The position numbers were made by a program, and so were the translations under genes. Positions 15,294 through 23,305 of a stretch of DNA of 64,000 nt are shown here, one piece after another. The notes beneath the pieces are model-generated. The model had not been told where the DNA came from and ran no database searches. It saw only the letters and a program-made list of their open reading frames with translations. Within the stretch, counting starts at the first letter, position 1, and the number at the start of each line of letters is the position of its first letter. Origin of the DNA: Deltaproteobacteria bacterium (GTDB lineage Bacteria; Desulfobacterota; JADFVX01); NCBI GenBank assembly GCA_029860075.1, contig JAOUBX010000006.1, positions 1 to 64,000 of the forward strand, written 5' to 3'.

Positions 15294-16205
15294 ATGAAGA
15301 GACGGGTTTTGGCAGACCTTATTTTATATGTGATGACGGTGGTCATGTTTCTGCCCCTATGTGCCGGCGCCGGGGAAGATCCTCAGACATTTTATGAGCG
15401 CGGGAGAGAGGCTTATAACCGTTTTAGCGATGACCATATCAAGGCAGCCATCATTTTTTTTGAAAAGGCAATAGAAGGTTCCCCCTCCTTTTCTCCCGCC
15501 TATTCGGCCCTGGCGGAAGCTTACATACAGGAATATCTCAGAAATCCTGAAGCGTCACCGGGGCTGCTTGAAAAAGCCGCTGCCGCCGCAGAAAAAGCCC
15601 TCTTTACCGATGCGCGTTCAGCGTCGGCTCACAAGGCCATTGCTTCCGTCTACTATGCAAAAGGAATGGTGGCGGAAGCGATAGAAGAACTTGAGAGGGC
15701 CATCGATATGGTTCCTGACTACGCAAGGGCTTTGCTCAATCTCGGTGCCTGCTGGCTTGCTATGGAAGACAGGGAGCGGGCCCTCGGTTTTTTCAGGGAT
15801 GCCGTTAACGCCGATAATGACGATCTGGCCAAAGGGATTGCTTATTATAATATGGCCTCACTGGAGGCTGATGAGAAGCGCTTTGACAGTTCACTCGAAG
15901 TATACAGAAAGGCTGCCGGGCTTGTTCCCGATTATTACAATATTCATTATGGCCTTGGTGTTGTATATATGAATCTCGACAGGGACGGGGACGCGGTGGA
16001 ATCTTTCAGAGAGGCGGTCCGTCTCAAAGCCGACTATATTCCGGGCCATATGGGTCTTGCCTCTGCATATCACCGTCTTGGTAATAAACCGTCAGCGATG
16101 AAGGCTTACGAAGCGGTTCTTGCTGTCGATCCTGAGTCGGAAGAGGCGGAGAAGGGGCTGGCAGCGCTTAAGGGAAAAAAAATTGGTTGCCTTTTTATTT
16201 ATTGA
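15294..16205 (+). CDS. Exported tetratricopeptide-repeat protein
   Basis: 303 residues. Signal peptide (about 1-27, ending LCAGAG) followed by six or so TPR units. Clear ones include YSALAEAYIQEYL, SAHKAIASVYYAKGMVAEAIEELERAID, ARALLNLGACWLAMEDRERALGFF, YYNIHYGLGVVYMNLDRDGDAVESF and IPGHMGLASAYHRLGNKPSAMKAYE. Probably a periplasmic scaffold. The next gene begins six bases after its stop, so the two are likely co-transcribed. Confidence 0.85.
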   Translation: MKRRVLADLILYVMTVVMFLPLCAGAGEDPQTFYERGREAYNRFSDDHIKAAIIFFEKAIEGSPSFSPAYSALAEAYIQEYLRNPEASPGLLEKAAAAAEKALFTDARSASAHKAIASVYYAKGMVAEAIEELERAIDMVPDYARALLNLGACWLAMEDRERALGFFRDAVNADNDDLAKGIAYYNMASLEADEKRFDSSLEVYRKAAGLVPDYYNIHYGLGVVYMNLDRDGDAVESFREAVRLKADYIPGHMGLASAYHRLGNKPSAMKAYEAVLAVDPESEEAEKGLAALKGKKIGCLFIY

Positions 16206-16211
16206 TTACTT

Positions 16212-17225
16212 ATGCCTAAAGAATTAAGTCACCTCATTTTTTCAGACCGTGCGCTAAATATTATTGAAAAAACATGCCCTGAAAAGGGGACTATCCTGCG
16301 GACCCATTATGATCTTTACCTTTTAGGCTCCATTATTCCCGATACGGCTTTTTATGATCTCCCTCTTTTTATGAAAAACAAAAGTATCTCTTTTTTGTCC
16401 CATAGAGTTCACACAAACCGGGGAGGACTGGATAAGGTTTTTTTGACGAGGGCGCTGGAAGAAGGAATCAGTGGAAGTGATGAGAACTTTGCTTTTTGTT
16501 GCGGCCTTATATCTCACCAGTGGGCTGATTCACTTTTTCATCCCTTTATTGTTTACTTTACGGGCAATTACTTTCACCCTGACCTTGCAGAAAGAAAGAG
16601 GGCTCAGGCGAGACACCGTTTTCTGGAAGGGCTTGTCGATTTAAAGTTAATGGCGCACTACTTTCCTCAGGGAGAATTTAGCCCTGCCTCTGTTACCGGG
16701 AGGCTGAAGGCGATGAAGCCGCCACCATCATGCCTTTCTTTGTTTGTAAGGTCCGTCCCTGCTCAAGATGAAAAAAGGCGCACAGAAGAGATGGTCCTTA
16801 GGCTCGATAAAGCCCGTTTATTCCAGCTAAGGCTTCTTTCGCTTTACGGAAATAACTTTTTCAGGCAATTTATCCTTCTCGTCAATAGATTGTCGGGAAA
16901 TCGTTTTGAGGACCATGCAGCGCTTCTCTACGGGGATAAGGCCTCTCTTTCCCTGAATATATTAAATGAAGAATGTCACTTTAAAGATCCCTGGTCGGGG
17001 CAGGCGATGAAGGGATCCATTACCGGCCTTGCAAAAGAAGTTCTTCATAATCTGACAGGCTCAATTAAAACATACGGGGAAGCAAGAAAATATTCCCGGC
17101 CTTTTTTACCGGCTGATCTCTTTGTTGCCTGTGGTGAGGATAAGGGAGATGAAGCGCTGGAAGATTGCCTTGATACGGGAGAAATGGATAAGTTTCTAAA
17201 GCGGTTTTTGAACCTAAAAGGGTAG
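16212..17225 (+). CDS. Zinc-dependent phospholipase C-like protein
   Basis: 337 residues, no signal peptide. The N-terminal two thirds has the His/Asp pattern of the zinc-dependent phospholipase C fold (PF00882-like): LLGSIIPDTAFYDLP, FLSHRVHTN, GLISHQWADSLFHPFIVY and ARHRFLEGLVDLKLM. The metal ligands are probably H/D in SHQWADSLFHP and in RHRFLEGLVD. The C-terminal 120 residues are helical and less conserved. Catalytic activity is not certain: many bacterial members are uncharacterised. The gene lies between a TPR gene and plsY, three bases before plsY, so a membrane-lipid role is plausible. Confidence 0.72.
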   Translation: MPKELSHLIFSDRALNIIEKTCPEKGTILRTHYDLYLLGSIIPDTAFYDLPLFMKNKSISFLSHRVHTNRGGLDKVFLTRALEEGISGSDENFAFCCGLISHQWADSLFHPFIVYFTGNYFHPDLAERKRAQARHRFLEGLVDLKLMAHYFPQGEFSPASVTGRLKAMKPPPSCLSLFVRSVPAQDEKRRTEEMVLRLDKARLFQLRLLSLYGNNFFRQFILLVNRLSGNRFEDHAALLYGDKASLSLNILNEECHFKDPWSGQAMKGSITGLAKEVLHNLTGSIKTYGEARKYSRPFLPADLFVACGEDKGDEALEDCLDTGEMDKFLKRFLNLKG

Positions 17226-17228
17226 CGC

Positions 17229-17810
17229 ATGGCTGAGCTTGTGCCCGTATTCTTGATTTCATACCTCATCGGTTCCCTTTCCTTTGCCTGGCTGGCAGGA
17301 AGGCTAAAGGGTGTCGATCTTCGACTGGAGGGAAGCGGTACCCTTGGAGCGAGGAATGTAAAAAGAGTTATAGGTAAAGGGCCGGCCTTTGCCGTGCTTG
17401 CTCTCGATGTTTTGAAAGGGGTGGCCGGGGTGACTGCTGCCGTCCATATTTCCGGTCACCCTTCATCACCCATGGTGGGCTGGCTGGGTCTTGTTTGCGG
17501 CCATGGCTGGTCTCTTTTTTTGAAATTCAGGGGAGGAAAAGGGCTTGCCTCCAGCCTGGGGGCGCTCCTCTTGATATCACCGTTAACCCTTGCTCTGGAA
17601 CTCCTGCTGGGGAGTTTTTTCTTTGCTTTTACAAAAAATGTCTATGCTGCGGCAATAAGCATGATTGCAGCCATGCCTGCCATTCTTTACTTTACCGGCG
17701 CCGGGGCTGCCTCCATTTTATTCTCCCTGCCACTGTCTTTGTTAATGCTTCTTTTGCACAGAAAGAATATGAAGGAACTTATCGCTGTCTTGAGGAAAGG
17801 GGGAAGTTAA
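17229..17810 (+). CDS. plsY: Glycerol-3-phosphate acyltransferase PlsY
   Basis: 193 residues with five or so membrane helices. It transfers acyl from acyl-phosphate to glycerol 3-phosphate, the first step of phospholipid synthesis. Motif 1 reads EGSGTLGARNVKR (normally SGNIGATN, so the second half is conserved). Motif 2 is GHGWSLFLKFRGGKGLASS. Motif 3 is the C-terminal HRKN. The Thr for Asn substitution in motif 1 is slightly unusual. Convergent with nadK. Confidence 0.88.
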   Translation: MAELVPVFLISYLIGSLSFAWLAGRLKGVDLRLEGSGTLGARNVKRVIGKGPAFAVLALDVLKGVAGVTAAVHISGHPSSPMVGWLGLVCGHGWSLFLKFRGGKGLASSLGALLLISPLTLALELLLGSFFFAFTKNVYAAAISMIAAMPAILYFTGAGAASILFSLPLSLLMLLLHRKNMKELIAVLRKGGS

Positions 17811-17829
17811 GAGGGGGGATAGGGAAATA

Positions 17830-18687
17830 CTACCTCGATCCGCTCCATTGGAGCTTGGTTCTCAGTACTTCATAATAATCCCTGTAAGGTGATTTTATCA
17901 GCTTTGTCAGGTTTTCCGATTTTTCTATCTCTATGGTGTCACCTTCCTTGAGGGCAAAGGCTACCTGCCCGTCCATGGTAAGAAGATAATCGACATTTTC
18001 CGTTTTCAGCGTTACGCTTATTCTGGACTGGTCAGGTATCATGATGGGGCGGTTGTTCAGTGTAAATGGGCAGATGGGGGCAATAATAATGGCTTTTAGC
18101 GTAGGATGAACAATGGGACCTGCCGCTGCCAGCGAATAGCCTGTCGATCCTGTGGGCGTGGAAAAAATAAGGCCGTCGACACGGTAAAGGGTAAGAAAAT
18201 TATCATCGATCCTCGTATCGAGATCAATGATTCGTGCCATAGAACCCTTGCTGATAACGACGTCGTTCAAGGCGGAATATTCGGTAATTTTTTCTCCCTG
18301 ACGATAGATGGAGGCTTTTAGCATCATTCTTTCTTCAAGGTCGTACTTGCTTTCGAGAATTCTCTCGAGGATGGGAAAAAGCTCATCAACGGTCATCTCC
18401 GTAAGAAAGCCGAGGCTGCCCAGGTTGACTCCCAGAATGGGGATGCTTCTCTTGCCGGCCAGTCTGGCGATGCTAAGAAGCGTTCCGTCACCACCAAGGA
18501 CGATGATCAGATCGGCAATTTCGTGAATTTCCGTCTTGGAATAACCTTTTTTTATTCCCAGAGGTCCAATGACTTCCTTGTCAAAAACGGCTTCAATGCC
18601 CCGCTCCTTTAGCCAGGGGATGAGTTCTTTGGCCAGCCCGAGCCCTTCAGGCTTATTTCTTTTTATGATAATGGCTATTTTTTTCAT
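17830..18687 (-). CDS. nadK: NAD kinase
   Basis: 285 residues. It phosphorylates NAD to NADP. The GGDGT signature is in IIVLGGDGTLLSIAR. The conserved LGVNLGSLGFLTE, the NDVV segment, DGLIFSTPTGSTGYSLAAAGPIVHP and the C-terminal MDGQ follow, all as in bacterial PpnK. Length is normal. The gene is followed by no close minus-strand gene, and its 3' end faces plsY. Confidence 0.95.
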   Translation of the reverse strand: MKKIAIIIKRNKPEGLGLAKELIPWLKERGIEAVFDKEVIGPLGIKKGYSKTEIHEIADLIIVLGGDGTLLSIARLAGKRSIPILGVNLGSLGFLTEMTVDELFPILERILESKYDLEERMMLKASIYRQGEKITEYSALNDVVISKGSMARIIDLDTRIDDNFLTLYRVDGLIFSTPTGSTGYSLAAAGPIVHPTLKAIIIAPICPFTLNNRPIMIPDQSRISVTLKTENVDYLLTMDGQVAFALKEGDTIEIEKSENLTKLIKSPYRDYYEVLRTKLQWSGSR

Positions 18688-18779
18688 CTATGTCCTCAAT
18701 GTTCTGGAAAATTAACATAAAGAGGTAAAAGTGTCCATGTTTTTTGAATCCGGCGGGTGCATACTTTGTTGCTTGCTGC

Positions 18780-19238
18780 CTATTTTTCCTTCACCCGTTC
18801 TTTCATCTCATGAATCTGAATAATCTGGCGCCGGGCAACTTCAGGATTTGCCACTTTAGGTATGATGTCATAAAAAATGCCGGTGCCGCCAAGGTCCATG
18901 AGTATAAACCTTTCTTCACCGGCAGACAGTTGCAGGTCAAGTGTATACCCTTCGGAAATTTCCACATGATATTTTCCTTTATAGGTATCGATATAAAAGT
19001 ATTCTCCCGGCAGTGAGTCACCTGCGTATGCGCCGTTTAGGCTGACAGGGGGGGTAATGAGAGACCCGGCCAGGATGTAGTGACGGAAAAAGAAAATGCG
19101 CCCCATTGGGGCCTTTAAGGGGGGGAAAAGGCTGGAAAAATCTCTCACGGGAAGACCGGATTCGGGAGTCGTCATACAACCCGGGAGGGGAGCAAAGAGT
19201 GAAACAATGATTATAAATGTTAGGAGTAAAGGCCGCAT
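18780..19238 (-). CDS. DUF2846-like lipoprotein
   Basis: 152 residues. A lipoprotein signal peptide ends in a lipobox LPGC with Cys21. The mature part resembles DUF2846: GRIFFFRHYILAGSLITPPVSLNGAYAGDSLPGEYFYIDTYKG is the characteristic core, a beta-rich domain. The C-terminus is a charged helix. Predicted to be anchored in the outer or inner membrane; function unknown. It lies 92 bases upstream of nadK on the same strand and may be co-transcribed. Confidence 0.78.
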   Translation of the reverse strand: MRPLLLTFIIIVSLFAPLPGCMTTPESGLPVRDFSSLFPPLKAPMGRIFFFRHYILAGSLITPPVSLNGAYAGDSLPGEYFYIDTYKGKYHVEISEGYTLDLQLSAGEERFILMDLGGTGIFYDIIPKVANPEVARRQIIQIHEMKERVKEK

Positions 19239-19387
19239 ATGAGTCTAATTTAGCAGAAAAATTAGTCTGTTAAAACGAAAATGGGCGCCCCTTGTAAAAA
19301 GTTGGCTTGCCTCCGGGGGCTGCCTGTTCAGGGTGAAATAGTAAGGTCTTCTTTTGTAGTCGGGCCGGGAGCCCGCATTGATGAGCT

Positions 19388-20014
19388 TTACTCCTCATCG
19401 GCCAGATCAGGATAGAATTTCTTAAGACACTCATTGCAAATGCCGTGCGTAAAATTGGCATTGGAGCGTTCTGCAATAAATTTCTCGAGATGTTGCCAAT
19501 AACCTTCATCATTTCGCATTTTTTTGCAGTGTGAGCAGATGGGTATAAGGCCACTTAACACTTTGATATCACTTAATGCCTTTTCAAGTTCCCTTTCGCG
19601 GGTTTTGCGCTTATCCATCTCTTCTTTTAATTTAATGACCGACCTTACCCTTACCATAAGTTCGACCTTGTTAAAGGGCTTGGTTATGTAGTCTACAGCG
19701 CCTGCTGCAAAGGCCTTCACAAGATATTCATCTTCTCTCCTGGAGGTTACCATTACGATGGGAACGTCTTTATACAGGTTGTTCTTCTTTATCTGCCGGC
19801 ATCCTTCCACGCCGTCTGTTCCCGGCATAATAATATCCATAAGAATGAGGTCTGCTTCCGCTTTCTTTTCAGGGTCCCGGTTTTCAATGTCCAGAGCCTG
19901 AAAAGCTTCATTTGCCGAACTGGCTGATATAACATTTTCGTACCCTTCTTTTGACAGAAAGGAAGCAAGGAGAATCCTTGTGTCTTCATCATCATCTACA
20001 ATGAGTATTCGCAT
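19388..20014 (-). CDS. Response regulator with a C-terminal four-cysteine domain
   Basis: 208 residues from ATG 20014 (an in-frame GTG lies four codons upstream; AAAGG is better placed for the ATG). Residues 1-125 are a receiver, with D7-D8 and phospho-acceptor D60 in LILMDIIMPGTDG. A short coiled coil follows, then the compact module GLIPICSHCKKMRNDEGYWQ...HGICNECLKKFYP. This CxxC...CxxC module follows receiver or PAS domains in many environmental bacteria and probably binds zinc. Output mechanism unknown. Confidence 0.82.
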   Translation of the reverse strand: MRILIVDDDEDTRILLASFLSKEGYENVISASSANEAFQALDIENRDPEKKAEADLILMDIIMPGTDGVEGCRQIKKNNLYKDVPIVMVTSRREDEYLVKAFAAGAVDYITKPFNKVELMVRVRSVIKLKEEMDKRKTRERELEKALSDIKVLSGLIPICSHCKKMRNDEGYWQHLEKFIAERSNANFTHGICNECLKKFYPDLADEE

Positions 20015-20026
20015 ATTTCTATTCAC

Positions 20027-20301
20027 CTTTGCTAAAGTTTACCTTTTAGAGTATAGCATAAAAACAAGTGAGTTTTTTTTGGGGAAAATTAGAATTGGCT
20101 GAAATAATATGCTACTCTCATTATGGAAGGGTGAGCTTCATTATCAGCTGTGGGGAGAAAACTATTGCACTGCTTTAAGGTTCTTTTTTAGCGTTAATTA
20201 CCTTATTAACTCAAGAAAGAGATAAAATTCAAGGCATTGCGCAAAGGATTTCAGACTATTCAAACTTAAAGCAATTTGAAGTAAATCACCGGGGAAAAGC
20301 G
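20027..20301. other. Divergent intergenic region between two signalling genes
   Basis: No gene seen. It separates the minus-strand receiver gene from the plus-strand hybrid kinase and must hold both promoters, but I cannot assign -10 and -35 boxes with confidence. Confidence 0.4.
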
Positions 20302-21759
20302 ATGGAAAAAGAAAAAATTTTTGTTGTCGAAGATAGCGATATGATGAGGGAAGTGATTAAATCCCTTATCAATGAGAAGCTCGGTCTTGATGTGGTCAGT
20401 GCAGCTGATTTTGCCGATGCCAGACGGGTTCTTAATACATGCAAGTCTGAAATTTTTCTTGCCTTGCTTGATTTTCGTCTCCCTGATGCGCCCAACGGTG
20501 AAATCATCGATTATGTTTTATCGGAAAATATCCCCGTCATTGTCTTTACCGGCCAGAATAGTCACGATGTAAGAGAATATATCTGGAGCAAAAGGGTTGT
20601 GGACTATGTTGAAAAAGGGAATGTTTTCAGCCTCGATTATGTTTGTCAGGCCATAACAAATCTTAAACGCAACAGTAATATTAAAGTGCTTGTTGTTGAT
20701 GATTCAGTCGTTGCCCGTAATTATTTGACAGGGCTTTTAAAGATACATGACTACACTATATTCGAGGCATCTAATGGTAAGGAAGCCCTTGAAATTCTCG
20801 GGAAAGAAAAAGATATTAAACTGGTTATAACCGATTACAGTATGGCTGTCATGGACGGCTTCCAGTTGACCACTGAAATACGAAATAAATATTCAAAAGA
20901 CCACCTTGCCGTCATCGGTATATCGGGTGTGGGCAAGCACAGTATTTCAGCCAAGTTTCTCAAATGCGGCGCCAATGATTATGTTAATAAACCGATCATA
21001 AATGAGGAACTGTATTATCGGGTCAACAATAATCTTGAGCAGCTTGAACGTGTAAGGGCGCTGGAAGACCTCAATAATCTCAAGAATGAATTTCTGGGCA
21101 TTGCCGCACACGATCTGAGGGCGCCCCTGTCATCAATAGAAGGTTTTTGCGACCTTATCGAGAGTGAGGAACCGAATAATTTAAGTGATTTGCAAAAACA
21201 GTTTATTTCACGGATTCTTAATGCCAGCCAGAGAATGCTTGTCCTTGTTAATGATTTGCTCGATGTCTCTTCCATCGAAAGCGGCAGAATGCATCTTAAA
21301 CTGCAAGTATCGTCTCTTCCTGATCTCATTGAAGAGCGTATCGCCATAGGTGAGCATATGGCCAGGAAAAAAGATATAAAAATACACTATCATAAAAAAG
21401 ATGCGCTTCCTACCTCATTTGATGACAGGCTGCTTACGCAGGTACTGGACAACCTTCTTTCCAATGCAATCAAGTTTTCCGACAGGGGAAAAAATATTTA
21501 TGTCGATTTCGAAATTGTAAATGATACAAGCCGGGTTTCAATCAGGGATGAAGGTCCGGGAATATCCCCGGAGGACCAGGAAAAGCTCTTTTATAATTTT
21601 AATAAGTTGAGCACCAGGCCGACGGCAGGGGAGATTTGTACAGGCCTTGGCCTAATGATTGTAAAAAAAATTATTGATGCTCACCAGGGAAAGGTCTGGA
21701 TTGAAAGCAAAGGGGACAAGGGGTCCACCTTTATTTTTTCGATTCCCGTCGGCGCCTGA
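20302..21759 (+). CDS. Hybrid sensor protein: REC-REC-HisKA-HATPase
   Basis: 485 residues, cytosolic. REC1 (1-120) has D57 in FLALLDFRLPDAP. REC2 (127-245) has D178 in KLVITDYSMAVMDGF. A short helix leads to the histidine kinase core: phospho-acceptor H270 in LGIAAHDLRAPLSSIEG, the N box LLSNAIKFSD, G1 DEGPGIS, the F box FYNFNKLS and GLGLMIVKKII. With no sensory domain, the two N-terminal receivers probably receive phosphate from other kinases, placing this protein at a relay node. Confidence 0.92.
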   Translation: MEKEKIFVVEDSDMMREVIKSLINEKLGLDVVSAADFADARRVLNTCKSEIFLALLDFRLPDAPNGEIIDYVLSENIPVIVFTGQNSHDVREYIWSKRVVDYVEKGNVFSLDYVCQAITNLKRNSNIKVLVVDDSVVARNYLTGLLKIHDYTIFEASNGKEALEILGKEKDIKLVITDYSMAVMDGFQLTTEIRNKYSKDHLAVIGISGVGKHSISAKFLKCGANDYVNKPIINEELYYRVNNNLEQLERVRALEDLNNLKNEFLGIAAHDLRAPLSSIEGFCDLIESEEPNNLSDLQKQFISRILNASQRMLVLVNDLLDVSSIESGRMHLKLQVSSLPDLIEERIAIGEHMARKKDIKIHYHKKDALPTSFDDRLLTQVLDNLLSNAIKFSDRGKNIYVDFEIVNDTSRVSIRDEGPGISPEDQEKLFYNFNKLSTRPTAGEICTGLGLMIVKKIIDAHQGKVWIESKGDKGSTFIFSIPVGA

Positions 21760-21782
21760 GAAATTCCTCTTCTTTTTTTCTC

Positions 21783-22107
21783 ATGATATTCCTTCATGAC
21801 AGGCTTGCCTCCTTTCTTATTGAAGATGACGCCAATCTCAATGATCATGTCATTGCCTCTATCAGGCGGCTAAACCGCTCCCTACCGGGGAAGCTGTTCA
21901 AGTACAGCGCACAATTTATCAGGGCCATCGAAAGGGAGGTGAAAAAAAGTGTATCAGGCATACCTTAACGATATAAGTGATGTGAAAAGAAACAGGGCCA
22001 ACAGCCTGGAATTGCTCGACAATATTCTCGATGAATACCCTTCCCTGTCACGGGGGATTATTATGACGCTCTCCAGGCGGCTCAGGAAGACACTTGAGAT
22101 GAAGTAG
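21783..22107 (+). pseudogene. Frame-broken HEAT-like fragment, or two overlapping small genes
   Basis: Two short frames abut. Frame A (21783-21968) encodes 61 residues, with YSAQFIRAIEREVKK near its end. Frame B (GTG 21949 to 22107) encodes 52 residues, YQAYLNDISDVKRNRANSLELLDNILDEYP. Joining A to B at the seven-A run (21942-21948) gives a continuous helical sequence. NSLELLDNILD resembles the helical C-terminal repeats attached to nucleotide-transporter-like proteins (weak resemblance). A one-base indel in the A7 tract, slippage at that tract, or a sequence error would explain it. Against a pseudogene, GGAGGTG stands seven bases before GTG 21949, so frame B could be translated separately. 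Frame A has no ribosome site. Confidence 0.4.
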
Positions 22108-22603
22108 GGTTGTAATTATTTTTCAACTCTCAACTCGTCTCAACTCGCTCCCAGGCTCCGGCCCGGGAAGGCAATTGCAGTAAAAGCTCTGCTTTAAAAG
22201 TTCTCCGGAAAAATGCAGGCCCTTGAATAAATCCAATCTTCCAGCCTGTCCACATAGCCCCCCTAAAGAGGAATATATATCTTGTTCTTATGGGGCCAGA
22301 CGTTTATTTCAAAGCTGTAGCTTTATATCCGGGTACATTCCCAGGGTGGAGTCTGGGAACGAGATGGTGTCAAAACTTAATCGATCACTCTGCCGCAAAC
22401 AGCGGGGTATGAGCGCGGAGACTACGTTCCCGCTTTATGGCGGCAAGCCGTGGGGAATGCACCTGCCAGGGATTCACTGTGAAAGCATATTGAGAAAAAA
22501 GAACTGGAAAAGTAAAGTAATGAAGTGCTAAATTTCTTAAGAAAGGATGATAAATAAATCATAACAAATCAGTGAAAATCAGTGTCAAAAAACTTAATAT
22601 AAA
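22108..22603. repeat. Intergenic region with palindromic elements
   Basis: No credible gene; a 102-codon plus-strand frame here has no family resemblance and spans repeats. Two related palindromes TCCCAGG...CGGGAA (about 22148-22168) and TTCCCAGG...CTGGGAACGAG (about 22338-22362) are seen. The second is of a type often found as scattered intergenic repeats in environmental genomes. CAACTC tandem motifs lie at about 22125-22150. Confidence 0.5.
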
Positions 22604-23305
22604 ATGAATACAAAAGCCCCTCTTCTTTCCATAAAAGACATCACGCATAACTACCAGGAAGGCGACAAGGTTCGCCATGTTTTGAAGAATTTAAACCTGC
22701 AGGTTTCCCGTAGTGAATCGGTGGCGCTTCTCGGGCAGAGCGGGTCGGGTAAATCGACCCTTTTAAACCTCATCAGCGGTATCGATTATCCGGCATCCGG
22801 TGATATTTCTATTGATGGCATCAGCCTTACGGGACTTAATGAGAAGGAGCGCACCCTTTTTCGCCGGAAAAACATCGGCTTTGTCTACCAGTTTTTTAAC
22901 CTTATTCCTACATTGACGGTGGAAGAAAACCTTTTATTGCCGCTGGAACTTAACGGCATAAAAGGGCGTGAAGCCATTGAGAAGGGACTTGTCCTTCTTG
23001 GCAGGGTGGGGCTTGAAGACCGCAGGGGGAGCTTTCCCGACAGGCTTTCCGGCGGGGAGCAGCAGCGTCTTGCCATTGCCAGGGCGCTTGTTCATGATCC
23101 GCTTCTTGTCCTTGCCGATGAGCCGACGGGCAACCTCGATTCGGAAAGAGGCAAACTTATCCTCGGCCTGCTCGATGAACTGGTGCGCGCCTCTGGCAAA
23201 ACCATGATCATTGTTACTCATTCCCGGGAGGTCGCTTCCACGGCAGACCGGATCGTTACCATGAAGGATGGGGCTATCAGTCATGATAAGCGGGAGGGAG
23301 ACTAG
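22604..23305 (+). CDS. ABC transporter ATP-binding protein (LolD/MacB type)
   Basis: 233 residues. Walker [11 protein letters not shown]-loop [21 protein letters not shown], signature [15 protein letters not shown], Walker [13 protein letters not shown] and H-loop VTHS are all intact. The VYQFFNLIP type Q-loop is typical of ATPases paired with FtsX-like permeases. It overlaps the permease gene by one base. With the downstream AttH-like gene it forms an AttE(FG)H arrangement; the substrate is unknown. Confidence 0.93.
   Translation: MNTKAPLLSIKDITHNYQEGDKVRHVLKNLNLQVSRSESVALLGQSGSGKSTLLNLISGIDYPASGDISIDGISLTGLNEKERTLFRRKNIGFVYQFFNLIPTLTVEENLLLPLELNGIKGREAIEKGLVLLGRVGLEDRRGSFPDRLSGGEQQRLAIARALVHDPLLVLADEPTGNLDSERGKLILGLLDELVRASGKTMIIVTHSREVASTADRIVTMKDGAISHDKREGD

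Noticed and set aside
22223-22531. A 102-codon plus-strand frame
   Set aside because: No family resemblance; it spans palindromic repeats and lacks a good ribosome site.
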